From NCBI RefSeq assembly GCF_030811685.1, contig NZ_JAUSRF010000010.1, positions 169,756-233,755 on the forward strand: 64,000 nucleotides of DNA. Reading direction: 5' to 3'. The notes beneath the pieces are model-generated. The model did not search any database. It had not been told where the DNA came from and saw only the letters and a program-made list of their open reading frames with translations. Shown here piece after piece: positions 13,201 to 21,735 of this stretch (positions are counted from its first letter, which is position 1; every line of letters starts with the position of its first letter). The position numbers were made by a program, and so were the translations under genes. The stretch is from Neorhizobium huautlense. Lineage in GTDB: Bacteria > Pseudomonadota > Alphaproteobacteria > Rhizobiales > Rhizobiaceae.

Positions 13201-13468
13201 GCACCAGTTGGCCGACTGCATCCTCGATCCGGTCGCCAAGTTCGAGTTGCGGGTCCGCCTGTTCGTAGTCGTCGGATACGAACACGCTGGCACCTTCGGC
13301 ACGGCGAAACAGCGGCGACGTGAGGATCATATCGAAATCAAGCGCACGCGCATGTTCGAACACTTCGCGCCATGCGGAAATTCCCCGCAGCATCAGCGGA
13401 TGGACGTAATAGATGCGCGCCGGCTGCAGGGTGGACGCGGGTTCGGTGAAACGGGAATAGACGTTCAT
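10238..13468 (-). CDS. glgE: Alpha-1,4-glucan:maltose-1-phosphate maltosyltransferase GlgE, long form
   Basis: A 1076-residue protein, whereas actinobacterial GlgE is about 660-700. The C-terminal part (from about residue 430) is a canonical GlgE that extends alpha-glucan with maltose from maltose-1-phosphate: a PPIHPIG motif, then D810 in LFRVDNPHTKP, E839 in FLSEAFTKP and D897 in VNTHDINPD. The first 420 residues look like another amylase barrel (IYYVHPLMLRGISAWREVFE, LMMDIVPGRSA, GFRCLELQ) lacking the catalytic acids. The start at 13468 has AGGA six bases upstream; an ATG at 13537 is possible but has no ribosome site. It is followed after 25 bases by the TreS-maltokinase gene. Confidence 0.93.
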   Translation of the reverse strand: MNVYSRFTEPASTLQPARIYYVHPLMLRGISAWREVFEHARALDFDMILTSPLFRRAEGASVFVSDDYEQADPQLELGDRIEDAVGQLVRLAKDSGLSLMMDIVPGRSADTDRIAIAATDPRKSPSLRGSRPVDISAEPDEWRQRLIRLGELGLSGFRCLELQTLAPDAWRSLISGVKRQKPELSFLAWTPGTAFETRRALGGVGFDASFSSLAWWNFQEGWFAEEHEAQSGFGREIAFPEAPFSRRVAHGTDSAEVLERRAERALKLAASLGGGLMVPMGFEYGAATPLDPTYGNSGGLRVLRDRPTFDLSGSIRSANETLKQSGDFERQPLGLIASSHSPAAAIVQGDRGDLRMSDSVRVIVFNRDLRRSAAPPLHAISEAASAFLPLTEVSARGEPLTEDVRLLPGELRIFEGRVSDPILPTAKVEPAAKAALSPRLAIEKVTPAVDDGRFVVKRVVGETVIVEADVFGDGHDPLSAALLWRTADSEDWNEVPMTLVLNDRWRAEFPLKRMGRHEFLVEGWRNPFQIFRYEFTKKHEARLDLRLEIQEGINLVLDAFDNASGNLKTELKVLFDILTAANDEQRIKTLLALETADLMAEADRRPHKVRSTVITLDAERTAAAFASWYQIFPRSQSGDPNRHGTFDDVIARLPAIRAMGFDVLYFPPIHPIGATNRKGKNNTLTPGPDDPGSPYAIGSPDGGHDAIHPQLGTFDDFDRLVGAAAEQGLELALDLAIQASPDHPWLKDHPGWFDWRPDGTIRYAENPPKKYEDIVNVDFYACEAVPSLWIELRDVVQKWVDHGVKLFRVDNPHTKPFPFWEWLIADIRSRHPDVVFLSEAFTKPKVMYRLAKIGFSQSYTYFTWRNAKWELEDYMREITTEAPKDFFRPHFFVNTHDINPDFLQNAPRPAYLIRAALAATLSGLWGVYNGFELCEGRPDAKRKEYADSEKYEIRAWDYDRPGNIKPEITLLNRIRRENPALHSHLGLQLLSANNDNILFFEKSSPGHENVVLVAISLDPHQPQEADIEIPLWTFGRPDHGTLDMEDLITGQSFGWTGKWQHIRLEPDRPFAIWRMR

Positions 13469-13569
13469 GGCAAATCCTGACGTGTCTACGGTGTTGGCGT
13501 AGCGCGTCGGCTCCATTCGGCCGGCGCTCATCGGCATGCGATATCGTCTGTTCGGGTCTTTTCGACCGC

Positions 13570-13791
13570 TTAGTGCAGTTGTGCTTCCTCGAGCGCCTCG
13601 GCAAACAGCGCCTTGGCGTCTTCCGGGTCGGCGCGTTCATCCAGTGCGGCGAGGCAGGCGAACCGGGCATTAACGAAACGCGGCCCCTTGTGGTTCGGCC
13701 AGTCGTGATCAAGGAATGTCAGAGCCTCGAAGGGCCCCGGAATCTGCACGGCGCCGATGGTCACGGCATTATTCCAAACGGGCTTCTGCAT
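13570..13791 (-). CDS. DUF982-family protein
   Basis: A 73-residue protein with the DUF982 pattern: VTIGAVQIPGPFEALTFLDHDWP, then GPRFVNARFACLAALD, and a C-terminal helix with acidic residues (FAEALEEAQLH). DUF982 genes are abundant in Rhizobiaceae and have no known role. GGAGAAATGCG precedes the ATG. It sits about 100 bases upstream of glgE on the same strand and may be the first gene of that operon, though a promoter within the gap cannot be excluded. Confidence 0.75.
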   Translation of the reverse strand: MQKPVWNNAVTIGAVQIPGPFEALTFLDHDWPNHKGPRFVNARFACLAALDERADPEDAKALFAEALEEAQLH

Positions 13792-14034
13792 CGCATTTCT
13801 CCATCACGGCAACGGATTGTCGTTCCTGCACCGAGAGGGCGCAGGGCAAATCTTCACAGGACACAGTGTTGGGGGTCTAACGGGCGTCGATCGGATTTGT
13901 TTCAGCGAAAATTCGTTAAAATTGTACCGATCCCGGTTTCCCAAGGCTTTCCGTTCAACATTTGTGAAGGACTCGAGACGATTCTGGCGAAAGTTCCTGG
14001 GCGATTCGCCCGCGTCGCGTTGAGTGGAGACCGC

Positions 14035-14289
14035 ATGACCCTCGTCCAATTTCCTGCCGACCGCCGCATGGCCGATATCCGCCGTTGCAGCGAAGCCCTG
14101 ACCAATCTGCATGGAGAAGAAGCCAATCGCTTCTGGCGTCAGGAAATGGCAGGTTTTGCCGCTCGTCTGAAGGCGCAGGGTGTTGCCGACGTCGAGATTT
14201 CTCATCAGGCAGCGCTGTTCATGAATGCCGTGCAGATGGAATTGCAGGCGGCGTTTGCCGAACAGGAAGAAGCCGGCGCGCGCGCCTGA
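14035..14289 (+). CDS. Small Rhizobiales protein, DUF6074-like
   Basis: An 84-residue helical protein starting MTLVQFPADRRMADIRRCSE, followed by HGEEANRFWRQEMAGFAARLKAQGV. The opening (hydrophobic strand, FPA, then a basic helix) resembles the DUF6074 group of small alphaproteobacterial proteins; this assignment is tentative. The ATG at 14035 is selected because TGGAGA lies five bases before it; the upstream in-frame sequence looks non-coding. It is divergent from the DUF982/glgE genes. Confidence 0.55.
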   Translation: MTLVQFPADRRMADIRRCSEALTNLHGEEANRFWRQEMAGFAARLKAQGVADVEISHQAALFMNAVQMELQAAFAEQEEAGARA

Positions 14290-14376
14290 TCGGGCGCTTC
14301 CGTCGAGCAGGACCGGTTTGAAAAGAAGGGCATCGATCAGGATGGCCTTTTCCTGTTGGGCAGCTCAAAGCTTGAA

Positions 14377-14397
14377 TTGTTGAACGTTAACAATTAC
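14377..14397. repeat. Inverted repeat AATTGTT / AACAATT
   Basis: Seven-base perfect arms (14377-14383, 14391-14397) around GAACGTT, about 47 bases upstream of the small membrane-protein gene. Possible operator in an AT-rich promoter region. Confidence 0.35.
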
Positions 14398-14443
14398 GGT
14401 TAATATTCATAAAATACGATCGATTGTCTGTCTGGAGCAACGC

Positions 14444-14704
14444 ATGCGTGATCTCAGCAGAGCCAAGTCCGGGCGTCAGCCTGATGCCGATGGGACGAAG
14501 GCTGAAGATAACCGGCAATTGACCGAATTGCTTTTGCAGAACAGGGTCAGCGTCAGTCCGTTAGCGGCCGAGCAAATGGAAACGGTCGGCGCACGGTCAT
14601 TCATGGCACCTGTGAAAACCATGCTGATCGTGTTTGTTGCTCTGCCGCTTTCCTTGCTGGCCTATTTTTCTTCGACAACAGCGGAAGACGATTTTTACGC
14701 CTGA
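14444..14704 (+). CDS. Small single-span membrane protein
   Basis: An 86-residue protein with a charged N-terminal half (about 1-50) and one membrane helix, APVKTMLIVFVALPLSLLAYF, at about 55-75, ending in an acidic tail (TTAEDDFYA). TCTGGAGCAACGC supplies a ribosome site for the ATG at 14444. No family is recognised. The upstream region is AT-rich and carries an inverted repeat at 14377-14397. Confidence 0.5.
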   Translation: MRDLSRAKSGRQPDADGTKAEDNRQLTELLLQNRVSVSPLAAEQMETVGARSFMAPVKTMLIVFVALPLSLLAYFSSTTAEDDFYA

Positions 14705-14798
14705 GCGATTTTTGAAATCTGATTTGGGGGCGTTGCGCATCTTCGCGCACGTCATCTCTCGGTCTTGTCTGATTTTTCAATCGATAAAACGGAAGAGA

Positions 14799-14888
14799 TG
14801 GCGGACAGGGTGGGATTCGAACCCACGGTACGCTTTCACGCACACACGCGTTCCAGGCGTGCGCCTTCAACCACTCGGCCACCTGTCC
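14799..14888 (-). tRNA. tRNA-Ser (anticodon GGA)
   Basis: Read on minus, the acceptor GGACAGG (from 14888) pairs with CCTGTCC, followed by G and an encoded CCA. The anticodon stem CACGC/GCGTG holds the loop CTGGAAC, anticodon GGA. A long variable arm and the TTCGAAT T-loop fit a type II serine tRNA. Length with CCA is 90 bases. Confidence 0.97.
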
Positions 14889-15076
14889 TTTTAGGAAAGG
14901 GCTGCTGGAGACGTTCTCCGAAGCAGCGGTCGGCGCGATATATACCAATGATTTTTTCAGGATCAACCGAAATCTGACGGTTGGATGACGGTTTGTAAAA
15001 CTCATGTCCGTTGCCAAGCCGTCAGGCTGCCGTTACGCTTGCATATCAGCCTGTTTTCAAACCCGTGTCGCCCGCC

Positions 15077-15394
15077 ATGTCCTTGATCTTTCATTTTTTC
15101 AGTCTGCTCGCTCTTGTCGCGGCAATTGCGGCGGGCACGGTGGATGCGATCCAGTCGGTCGCCTCCTCGTCGACCATGCTGGCAAGCCTTGGTGACCTGT
15201 GGATCGCGATCAGCCCGGGAACGCTGGTTGCGACGGAAGATCTGGTGGAGTTTTATATCCACCCGGAAGCATGGCAGCAGGGTGCCGCTTTCCTTCTGAC
15301 GCAGCCGGCCTGCGCCGTCTTTCTGGTGCTGGCGCTGATCCTGTGGATTGCCGGTTACCGGCGCCCGAAGCCGTTCGGGCGTTTTGCCGCCTGA
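15077..15394 (+). CDS. Two-span membrane protein of unknown function
   Basis: A 105-residue protein with hydrophobic helices near both ends: LIFHFFSLLALVAAIAAGTV at the N terminus and a C-terminal span in ACAVFLVLALILWIAGY, closed by a basic tail (RRPKPFGRFAA). Between them is a loop rich in small residues. The ATG at 15077 is the likeliest start; an in-frame TTG at 15011 would add a polar 22-residue stretch ahead of the first span. No strong ribosome site is visible. Similar small membrane proteins occur in rhizobia without assigned function. Confidence 0.55.
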   Translation: MSLIFHFFSLLALVAAIAAGTVDAIQSVASSSTMLASLGDLWIAISPGTLVATEDLVEFYIHPEAWQQGAAFLLTQPACAVFLVLALILWIAGYRRPKPFGRFAA

Positions 15395-15617
15395 TGCGAA
15401 TCACGTGCGAAAAAATCCGCGATAATTCCGATATTTAAAAAACGTGTGTCAGATTTTGACCAGTTGAAAAATTTCCCGTGAAATTTCGATGCGGGCATGC
15501 AAGGATAAATGGCCGCAAGCCCAAGGAAAGGCGCCGGTGCCGCATTGTGTCCGCCAGACTTCCGGCTGGGCCTGCGGGGGGAACCAAAAAGTCAAATTTA
15601 AGAAAACAGGGCGCACG

Positions 15618-16610
15618 ATGACGAAAACCCTTCTCACCCTTATTGCAACGGCCATGCTGTCGAGCACCGCCATCGCTGCCGAAATCAAGCCGGCGCTGGT
15701 CTATGGTACGGGCGGCAAGTTCGACAAATCCTTCAACGAAGCGGCCTATAACGGCGCTGAAATGTACAAGAAGGAAACCGGAACCGAATACCGCGATTTC
15801 GAACCGACCAGCGATACGCAGGGCGAGCAGGCGATCCGCAATTTTGCCAGCAAGGGCTTCAACCCGGTCATCGCCGTGTCCTTCGCCTGGACCTCGGCCA
15901 TGGAAAAGGTCGCAGCCGAATATCCGGACACCAAGTTCGTGATCGTCGACTCCGTTGTCGAACTGCCGAACGTTCGCTCGGTCGTTTATAACGAAGCCGA
16001 AGGTTCCTACCTCGTTGGCCTTCTGGCCGGCATGGCATCCAAGACCGGCAAGGTCGGTTTCGTCGGCGGCATGGATATCCCGCTGATCCGCAAGTTCGGC
16101 TGTGGTTATGCGCAGGGTGCAAAGTCGGTAAAGTCCGACATGCAGGTCTTCCAGAACATGGTCGGCACGACCGGTGCCGCATGGAATGACCCGGTTCGCG
16201 CCGGTGAACTCACCAAGAACCAGATCGACCAGGGTGCCGACGTGATCTACGCGGCAGCCGGCGCATCCGGTCTCGGTGTTCTGCAGACCGCTGCCGACAA
16301 CAAGAAATTCTCGATCGGCGTCGATTCGAACCAGAACCACGTTCATCCGGGTTCGGTTCTGACCTCGATGGTCAAGCGCGTCGATCTGGCCGTCTACAAC
16401 GCCTACAAGGATCTGGCTGAAGACAAGTTCACCGCCGGCGTGCAGTCCAACGGCATCAAGGATGGTGGCGTTGTTTATGCTGTCGACGACAACAACAAGG
16501 CGCTGATCACGCCGGAAATGAAGGCTGCTGCCGACAAGGCGACCGCCGATATCATTGCCGGCACCGTCAAGGTTCACGATTACATGACGGACAACAAGTG
16601 CCCGCTGTAA
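15618..16610 (+). CDS. BMP-family ABC transporter substrate-binding protein
   Basis: A 330-residue periplasmic protein of the basic-membrane-protein (BMP/Med/PnrA) family, which binds purine or pyrimidine nucleosides. The signal peptide is MTKTLLTLIATAMLSSTAIAA. Mature signatures include LVYGTGGKFDKSFNEAAYNG, the FVIVDSVV strand, VGFVGGMDIPLI and the SNQNHVHPGSVLTSMVKRVD block near the C terminus. The ATG at 15618 is chosen from the signal peptide; the ORF upstream is not coding-like. It heads a run with an ATPase, two permeases, cdd and a purine nucleoside phosphorylase, so the ligand is very probably a nucleoside. Confidence 0.92.
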   Translation: MTKTLLTLIATAMLSSTAIAAEIKPALVYGTGGKFDKSFNEAAYNGAEMYKKETGTEYRDFEPTSDTQGEQAIRNFASKGFNPVIAVSFAWTSAMEKVAAEYPDTKFVIVDSVVELPNVRSVVYNEAEGSYLVGLLAGMASKTGKVGFVGGMDIPLIRKFGCGYAQGAKSVKSDMQVFQNMVGTTGAAWNDPVRAGELTKNQIDQGADVIYAAAGASGLGVLQTAADNKKFSIGVDSNQNHVHPGSVLTSMVKRVDLAVYNAYKDLAEDKFTAGVQSNGIKDGGVVYAVDDNNKALITPEMKAAADKATADIIAGTVKVHDYMTDNKCPL

Positions 16611-16693
16611 TCTGAATATCCGGGGCGCGTGGTGGAGACACCATGCGCCCTAGTCATATCTTGAATCCGCCCTGTGCGAAGGAGAGGCTGCGC

Positions 16694-18202
16694 TTGACCC
16701 CGCATCCCGCAATCGAACTGGCGGGCATCGACAAGAGTTTCGGTGCCGTTCACGCCAACAAGAATATCAATCTGACCGTCGCCAAGGGCTCGATCCACGG
16801 CATTATCGGTGAAAACGGGGCCGGAAAATCGACCCTGATGTCGATCCTTTACGGTTTCTATCAGGCCGATCGCGGCGAGATCCGTATCGACGGCAAGCCG
16901 ATAACGATCCGTGACAGCCAGACGGCCATCGCCTCGGGCATCGGCATGGTGCACCAGCATTTCATGCTGGTCGAAAATTTCACCGTGCTGGAAAACGTCA
17001 TGCTCGGCGCCGAAGGTGGGCAGCTGCTGGCCAAGGGCGTGGCCGGTGCGCGCAAGGAATTGAAGCGTCTTGAAGCCGAATACGGGCTCGACGTCGATCC
17101 TGATGCGATCATCGAGGAACTGCCGGTCGGCAAGCAGCAGCGCGTCGAAATCCTGAAGGCGCTGTATCGTGGTGCCGAAATCCTCATTCTCGACGAACCG
17201 ACGGGTGTGCTGACGCCGGCCGAGGCCGATCACCTGTTCCGCATCCTCAAGGTGCTGCGCGACCAGGGCAAGACGATCCTGCTCATCACCCACAAGCTGC
17301 GTGAGATCATGGCGATCACCGATGAGGTTTCCGTCATGCGCCGCGGCGAAATGGTCGCCACCCGCAAGACGGCGGAAACGACGGTGGAGGAGCTGGCCGA
17401 ACTGATGGTTGGCCGCCGCGTGCTTCTGCGCGTCGAAAAGGGCGAGGCGCAGCCGGGCAAGGTTCTGCTGTCGGTGAAAAACCTGACGGTGAAGGACAGC
17501 CGCGGCGTCACCATGGTCGATGACGTGTCCTTCGATGTGCGTGAAGGCGAGATCCTCGGCATTGCCGGTGTGGCCGGTAACGGCCAGTCGGAACTGCTCG
17601 AAGCCATTGCCGGCATCCGCAAGCCGACCTCTGGCGAAATCCTGATCGACGGTCAGCCGGTCGCCGGTCTCGATCCGGCCCGTCTGCGTGAATTAGGTCT
17701 CGCACACATTCCGGAAGACCGCCATCACATGGGCCTCGTCCTCAAGTTCGAGGAGTACGAGAACTCGGTGCTCGGTTATCACCGTGATCCGCGTTACGGC
17801 CGTGGCGCGCTTCTCGATCTCGATGCCATCCGCAAGGATGCCGAGGAAAAGATCGCCAAATACGATATTCGCCCGCCGAACCCACGGCTGAAGACCGCCA
17901 ATTTTTCCGGCGGCAACCAGCAGAAGATCGTTGTTGCCCGTGAAATCGAGCGCGACCCGAAGATGTTGATCATCGGCCAGCCCACACGCGGCGTCGATAT
18001 CGGCGCCATCGAATTCATTCATCGCCGTATCGTCGAGATGCGCGATGCGCAAAAGGCCGTGCTGCTGGTGTCGGTCGAACTTGACGAAATCCGGTCCCTG
18101 TCGGATCGCATCATTGTCATGTTCGCCGGCAAGGTGGTGGGAGAGGCGACGCCGGATGCCGGTGAACAGGCGCTCGGCATGATGATGGCCGGAGCGGTAT
18201 GA
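16694..18202 (+). CDS. Nucleoside ABC transporter ATPase (two ABC domains)
   Basis: A 502-residue protein with two tandem ABC cassettes, as in ribose/BMP-type importers. The first has Walker [10 protein letters not shown] and Walker B ILILDEPT. The second has a degenerate P-loop region, GVAGNGQSE, and the signature [14 protein letters not shown] at 16694 is preferred because GAAGGAG lies upstream and the product then starts [24 protein letters not shown], as expected for the family; an ATG at 16643, also with a GGTGGAG ribosome site, would add 17 residues. It energises uptake of the nucleoside bound by the preceding BMP protein. Confidence 0.93.
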   Translation: MTPHPAIELAGIDKSFGAVHANKNINLTVAKGSIHGIIGENGAGKSTLMSILYGFYQADRGEIRIDGKPITIRDSQTAIASGIGMVHQHFMLVENFTVLENVMLGAEGGQLLAKGVAGARKELKRLEAEYGLDVDPDAIIEELPVGKQQRVEILKALYRGAEILILDEPTGVLTPAEADHLFRILKVLRDQGKTILLITHKLREIMAITDEVSVMRRGEMVATRKTAETTVEELAELMVGRRVLLRVEKGEAQPGKVLLSVKNLTVKDSRGVTMVDDVSFDVREGEILGIAGVAGNGQSELLEAIAGIRKPTSGEILIDGQPVAGLDPARLRELGLAHIPEDRHHMGLVLKFEEYENSVLGYHRDPRYGRGALLDLDAIRKDAEEKIAKYDIRPPNPRLKTANFSGGNQQKIVVAREIERDPKMLIIGQPTRGVDIGAIEFIHRRIVEMRDAQKAVLLVSVELDEIRSLSDRIIVMFAGKVVGEATPDAGEQALGMMMAGAV

Positions 18203-18209
18203 GGATAAT

Positions 18210-19313
18210 ATGAGTACAGCCTCCGTCCCACTTCCCAATTGGATCAGCTACGGCGTTCTGCCGGTGCTGAACCTTCTGGTTGCCTTTTTCATTTCCGGCC
18301 TCGTGGTCTGGTCGATCGGCGAAAACCCGTTTCAGGCACTGAAACTGCTGATCGAAGGCGCGCTCGGTCGTGGTGAAGCGATCGGCTTCACCCTGTTCTA
18401 CACGACGAGCTTCATCTTCACCGGCCTGTCCGTCGCCGTCGCGTTTCATGCCGGCCTGTTCAATATCGGTTCGGAAGGCCAGGCCTATGTCGGCGGTCTC
18501 GGTGCGGCACTCGTGGCGCTGGCGCTCGATCATTACGTGCCGTGGTATGTGACCATGCCGTTCGCCGTCATCGGCGCGGCGCTGTTCGGTGCCGCCTGGG
18601 CCTTCATTCCGGCATGGCTGCAGGCCAAGCGCGGCAGCCACGTGGTCATCACCACGATCATGTTCAACTTCATCGCCGCGGCGCTGATGGTGTACCTGCT
18701 GGTCAATGTCTTCATCGTTCCCGGCAAGATGGCACCGGAAACCCGCACTTTTCTGCCGGGTGGACAATTGCCGAAGCTCGACTGGCTGATGGCGCTGTTC
18801 GGCATGAAACTGGGACCTGCCCCGTTCAACGTCTCCTTCATCATCGCGCTGGTAATGTGTTACCTCGTCTGGCTGCTGATCTGGCGCAGCAAGCTCGGTT
18901 ATGAAATGCGCACGCTCGGCATTTCGCCGTCGGCCGCCGTTTATGCCGGCATTCCCTATTCGCGTACGGTCATCATCGCCATGCTGATCTCCGGCGGTCT
19001 TGCCGGCATGATGGCGCTCAACCCGGTCATGGGGGCGTCCGCCCGTTTGCAGGTGGAGTTCGTGGCTGGTGCCGGTTTTGTCGGTATCGCGGTGTCGCTG
19101 ATGGGCCGCAGCCATCCGCTCGGCATCGTTTTTGCGGCATTCCTGTTCGGCATCCTCTATCAGGGTGGTGCCGATCTTTCGTTTGAAATGCCCAATATCA
19201 CCCGCGAAATGATCGTCGTCATCCAGGGTCTCGTCATCCTGTTTGCCGGTGCGCTCGAATATATGTTCCGCCCGGCCGTGGTGCGGATCTACCAGACGCT
19301 GAGTGGGAAGTGA
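18210..19313 (+). CDS. Nucleoside ABC transporter permease 1
   Basis: A 367-residue polytopic inner-membrane protein of the branched-chain-type permease family (BPD_transp_2), with about ten hydrophobic segments. Family landmarks include FHAGLFNIGSEGQAYVGG near residue 75-92 and a conserved loop around YEMRTLGISPSAAVYAGI. It is the larger of the two permeases typical for BMP-type nucleoside importers. It starts seven bases after the ATPase gene, and its stop overlaps the possible GTG start of the next permease, indicating one transcript. Confidence 0.92.
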   Translation: MSTASVPLPNWISYGVLPVLNLLVAFFISGLVVWSIGENPFQALKLLIEGALGRGEAIGFTLFYTTSFIFTGLSVAVAFHAGLFNIGSEGQAYVGGLGAALVALALDHYVPWYVTMPFAVIGAALFGAAWAFIPAWLQAKRGSHVVITTIMFNFIAAALMVYLLVNVFIVPGKMAPETRTFLPGGQLPKLDWLMALFGMKLGPAPFNVSFIIALVMCYLVWLLIWRSKLGYEMRTLGISPSAAVYAGIPYSRTVIIAMLISGGLAGMMALNPVMGASARLQVEFVAGAGFVGIAVSLMGRSHPLGIVFAAFLFGILYQGGADLSFEMPNITREMIVVIQGLVILFAGALEYMFRPAVVRIYQTLSGK

Positions 19314-19318
19314 CCGCC

Positions 19319-20290
19319 ATGGATTATTTCGACATCTTTGTCAGCATCCTCGGATCCACCATCCGGCTTTCGATCCCGCTGATCTTTACAGCACTTGCAG
19401 GCCTGTTCTCCGAACGCGCCGGCATTGTCGATATCGGCCTTGAGGGCAAGATGCTGGCTGCCGCCTTTGCGGCCGCCTGTCTTGCCTATGTCAGCGGCAG
19501 TGCCTGGATCGGCCTGCTCGGCGGCATCGGCATTTCGATCGGCTTTTCGATGATCCACGGTTTTGCCTCGATCACCAATCGCGGCAACCAGATCGTGTCC
19601 GGCGTGGCGCTGAACTTCATCGCTGCCGGCCTCACCATCGTGCTCGGGCAGGCCTGGTTCAGTCAGGGTGGCCGCACGCCGGGCCTGACGGGCGATGCGC
19701 GCTTCTCGCCGATTATCCTGCCGGGTGCGGATTTCATGCGTGACGTGCCGATCGTCGGCCCACTGTATGCGAACGTGATTTCCGGCAACAATATTCTTAC
19801 CTATCTGGCCTTTGCGGCCGTGCCGTTGTCATGGTGGATTCTCTATCGCACGCGTTTCGGCCTGCGCCTGCGCGCGGTCGGTGAAAATCCGGCAGCGGTG
19901 GATACGGCCGGCATTTCGGTGTCCTGGCTGAGGTTCCGCGCGCTGATCGTGACCGGTATTCTCGGTGGTTTTGCCGGCGCCTATCTGGCGATCGCCCAGT
20001 CGGCGGCCTTCATCAACAACATGTCGGCCGGCAAGGGGTATATCGCGCTCGCAGCCCTCATCTTCGCCAAGTGGAAGCCGGTGCCTGTCATGCTCGCCTG
20101 CCTTCTGTTCGGTTTCCTCGATGCCGTGGCAAACTTCATGCAGGGCAAGTCCATCCCCATGATCGGCGAAGTGCCGGTGCAGATCTTCCAGGCGCTTCCT
20201 TACGTTCTCACCTGCATTCTGCTGGCCGGTTTCATCGGCATCGCTCACCCGCCCAAGGCCGGTGGCGTGCCTTATGTGAAGGAGCGTTGA
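19319..20290 (+). CDS. Nucleoside ABC transporter permease 2
   Basis: A 323-residue polytopic permease pairing with the preceding one. The SERAGIVDIGLEGKMLAAAF segment corresponds to the permease loop that contacts the ATPase side, and later FGLRLRAVGENPAAVDTAGI is the conserved cytoplasmic block. An ATG at 19319 is preferred over a GTG at 19310 that overlaps the previous stop. It ends one base before cdd, so transport and catabolism are co-transcribed. Confidence 0.92.
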   Translation: MDYFDIFVSILGSTIRLSIPLIFTALAGLFSERAGIVDIGLEGKMLAAAFAAACLAYVSGSAWIGLLGGIGISIGFSMIHGFASITNRGNQIVSGVALNFIAAGLTIVLGQAWFSQGGRTPGLTGDARFSPIILPGADFMRDVPIVGPLYANVISGNNILTYLAFAAVPLSWWILYRTRFGLRLRAVGENPAAVDTAGISVSWLRFRALIVTGILGGFAGAYLAIAQSAAFINNMSAGKGYIALAALIFAKWKPVPVMLACLLFGFLDAVANFMQGKSIPMIGEVPVQIFQALPYVLTCILLAGFIGIAHPPKAGGVPYVKER

Positions 20291-20291
20291 T

Positions 20292-20684
20292 ATGGCGCAT
20301 GATCTGTTCGAAGCCGCCCGCGAGGCCATGGCGAAGGCTTATGCGCCTTACTCAAAATTTCCTGTCGGTGCGGCCATCCGCGCCGAGGACGGCAAAGTCT
20401 ATGTCGGCGCCAATATAGAGAACCTGTCCTTTCCCCAAGGCTGGTGCGCCGAACCGACGGCGATCGGCGCGATGATCATGGGCGGCGGCCGCCGCATCAA
20501 GGAAATCGCGGTGATTGCCGAAAAGCTGGCGCTCTGCCCGCCCTGTGGTGGTTGCCGCCAGAAGATTGCCGAGTTCGCCGGTCCCGATACCCGCGTCTAT
20601 CTCTGCGATGAACAGGGCGTGCAGAAAACCATGACGATGGAAGAACTGCTGCCCTTTTCCTTCAAGACCGACGTTATCGGTTGA
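20292..20684 (+). CDS. cdd: Cytidine deaminase
   Basis: A 130-residue homotetrameric-type zinc cytidine deaminase, converting cytidine and deoxycytidine to uridine forms. The N-terminal signature is AYAPYSKFPVGAAIRAEDG, the substrate-binding NIENLSFPQG, the catalytic CAEPTAIG (zinc Cys and proton-shuttling Glu), and the second zinc motif CPPCGGCRQ. The length is normal. It sits in the transporter operon, one base after the second permease, and produces substrates for downstream nucleoside phosphorolysis. Confidence 0.96.
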   Translation: MAHDLFEAAREAMAKAYAPYSKFPVGAAIRAEDGKVYVGANIENLSFPQGWCAEPTAIGAMIMGGGRRIKEIAVIAEKLALCPPCGGCRQKIAEFAGPDTRVYLCDEQGVQKTMTMEELLPFSFKTDVIG

Positions 20685-20694
20685 GGGGCAGAGC

Positions 20695-21504
20695 ATGACC
20701 GAGGGTTTGAACAGCGTCATCGATCTTCTCGTCGAACGTCTGAACGGCCTCGTGCCGCGGCATGCGATCGTGCTCGGCTCGGGGCTTGGGCCGATCGTCA
20801 ATGAAGTGACCGATCCGATCCGCATTCCTTACGGCGATCTCGCCGGTTTCCCCAAGGGCGGCGTCAGCGGCCATGCGGGCGAACTGGTGGCCGGTTATCT
20901 CGGCCGCGAGCCGGTGATCATGCTGTCGGGCCGCACCCATTATTACGAGCACGGCGATGCCAATGCCATGCGTGCGCCAATCGAAATTCTGGCAGGCTTG
21001 GGCGTACAGGCGCTGATCCTCACCAATTCCGCGGGCTCGGTGCGCGAGGACATGCCGCCGGGTTCGGTCATGCAGATCACCGATCACATCAACTATTCCG
21101 GCATGAACCCGCTGATCGGCGAGGCAAGCGACCGACGTTTCGTCGGCCTGACCAATGCCTATGATGTCGAACTCGCAGAGGCGATGCGCAACGCCGCCAT
21201 CCGCCGCGGCGTGCCGCTGTTTTCCGGCGTTTACATGTGGTTTTCCGGGCCGAGCTTCGAAACGCCGGCGGAAATCCGCATGGCGCGGGTTCTGGGCGCG
21301 GATGCGGTCGGCATGTCCACCGTGCCGGAGGTCATCCTGGCGCGTTATTTCGGCTTGAAAGTAGCGGCGGCCTCCGTGGTCACCAATTTCGCGGCCGGCA
21401 TGACGGGTGCTGAACTCAGCCATGACGAAACCAAGGATATGGCGCCGATCGGTGGTGCACGCCTTGCTTCGATCCTGTCGGAAATGTTTCTTCAGCCGGA
21501 TTGA
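20695..21504 (+). CDS. punA: Purine nucleoside phosphorylase (trimeric type)
   Basis: A 269-residue phosphorylase of the trimeric, inosine/guanosine-type (XapA/PunA) family, splitting purine nucleosides with phosphate into base and (deoxy)ribose-1-phosphate. Landmarks: the phosphate-binding VLGSGLGPIVNEV, GRTHYYEHGD, ILTNSAGSVRED, the purine-site GVYMWFSGPSFETPAEI and DAVGMSTVPE. It follows cdd by ten bases with a GAGGGGCAGAGC ribosome site. Its sugar phosphate product is used by phosphopentomutase and deoxyribose-phosphate aldolase encoded nearby. The symbol is by family; substrate preference is not certain. Confidence 0.92.
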   Translation: MTEGLNSVIDLLVERLNGLVPRHAIVLGSGLGPIVNEVTDPIRIPYGDLAGFPKGGVSGHAGELVAGYLGREPVIMLSGRTHYYEHGDANAMRAPIEILAGLGVQALILTNSAGSVREDMPPGSVMQITDHINYSGMNPLIGEASDRRFVGLTNAYDVELAEAMRNAAIRRGVPLFSGVYMWFSGPSFETPAEIRMARVLGADAVGMSTVPEVILARYFGLKVAAASVVTNFAAGMTGAELSHDETKDMAPIGGARLASILSEMFLQPD

Positions 21505-21681
21505 TGTTCCCAATCATCGATTGATTTCAAATGGTTGGAAATGGATAGGCTCGCCGGGTTGCCAGCGGGTGATCGGGTGGTAAATATGGCTTCCCAACAG
21601 ATTTCCGCCGTTTGCATTGCCATGCGTCATAAAGGACGCATCAACGGCGCTGTAAGACTTTAGAATCTGCCTATCCTGTCT

Positions 21682-21706
21682 TCCGAAATCGGTTTCGATT
21701 TTCGGA
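21682..21706. promoter_or_regulatory. Near-palindrome upstream of deoC
   Basis: TCCGAAATCG (21682-21691) and CGATTTTCGGA (21696-21706) are reverse complements apart from one extra A/T, lying 30 bases before the deoC start. It is a candidate operator for a deo regulator; no binding protein is encoded in the window. Confidence 0.35.
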
Positions 21707-21735
21707 CCCATGCATGAACTTCGGAGGTACTGACC

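Noticed and set aside
15395..15617. Possible purine riboswitch before the BMP transporter gene
   Set aside because: The leader has AT-rich stretches and GAAATTTC repeats but not the conserved core of a purine riboswitch.
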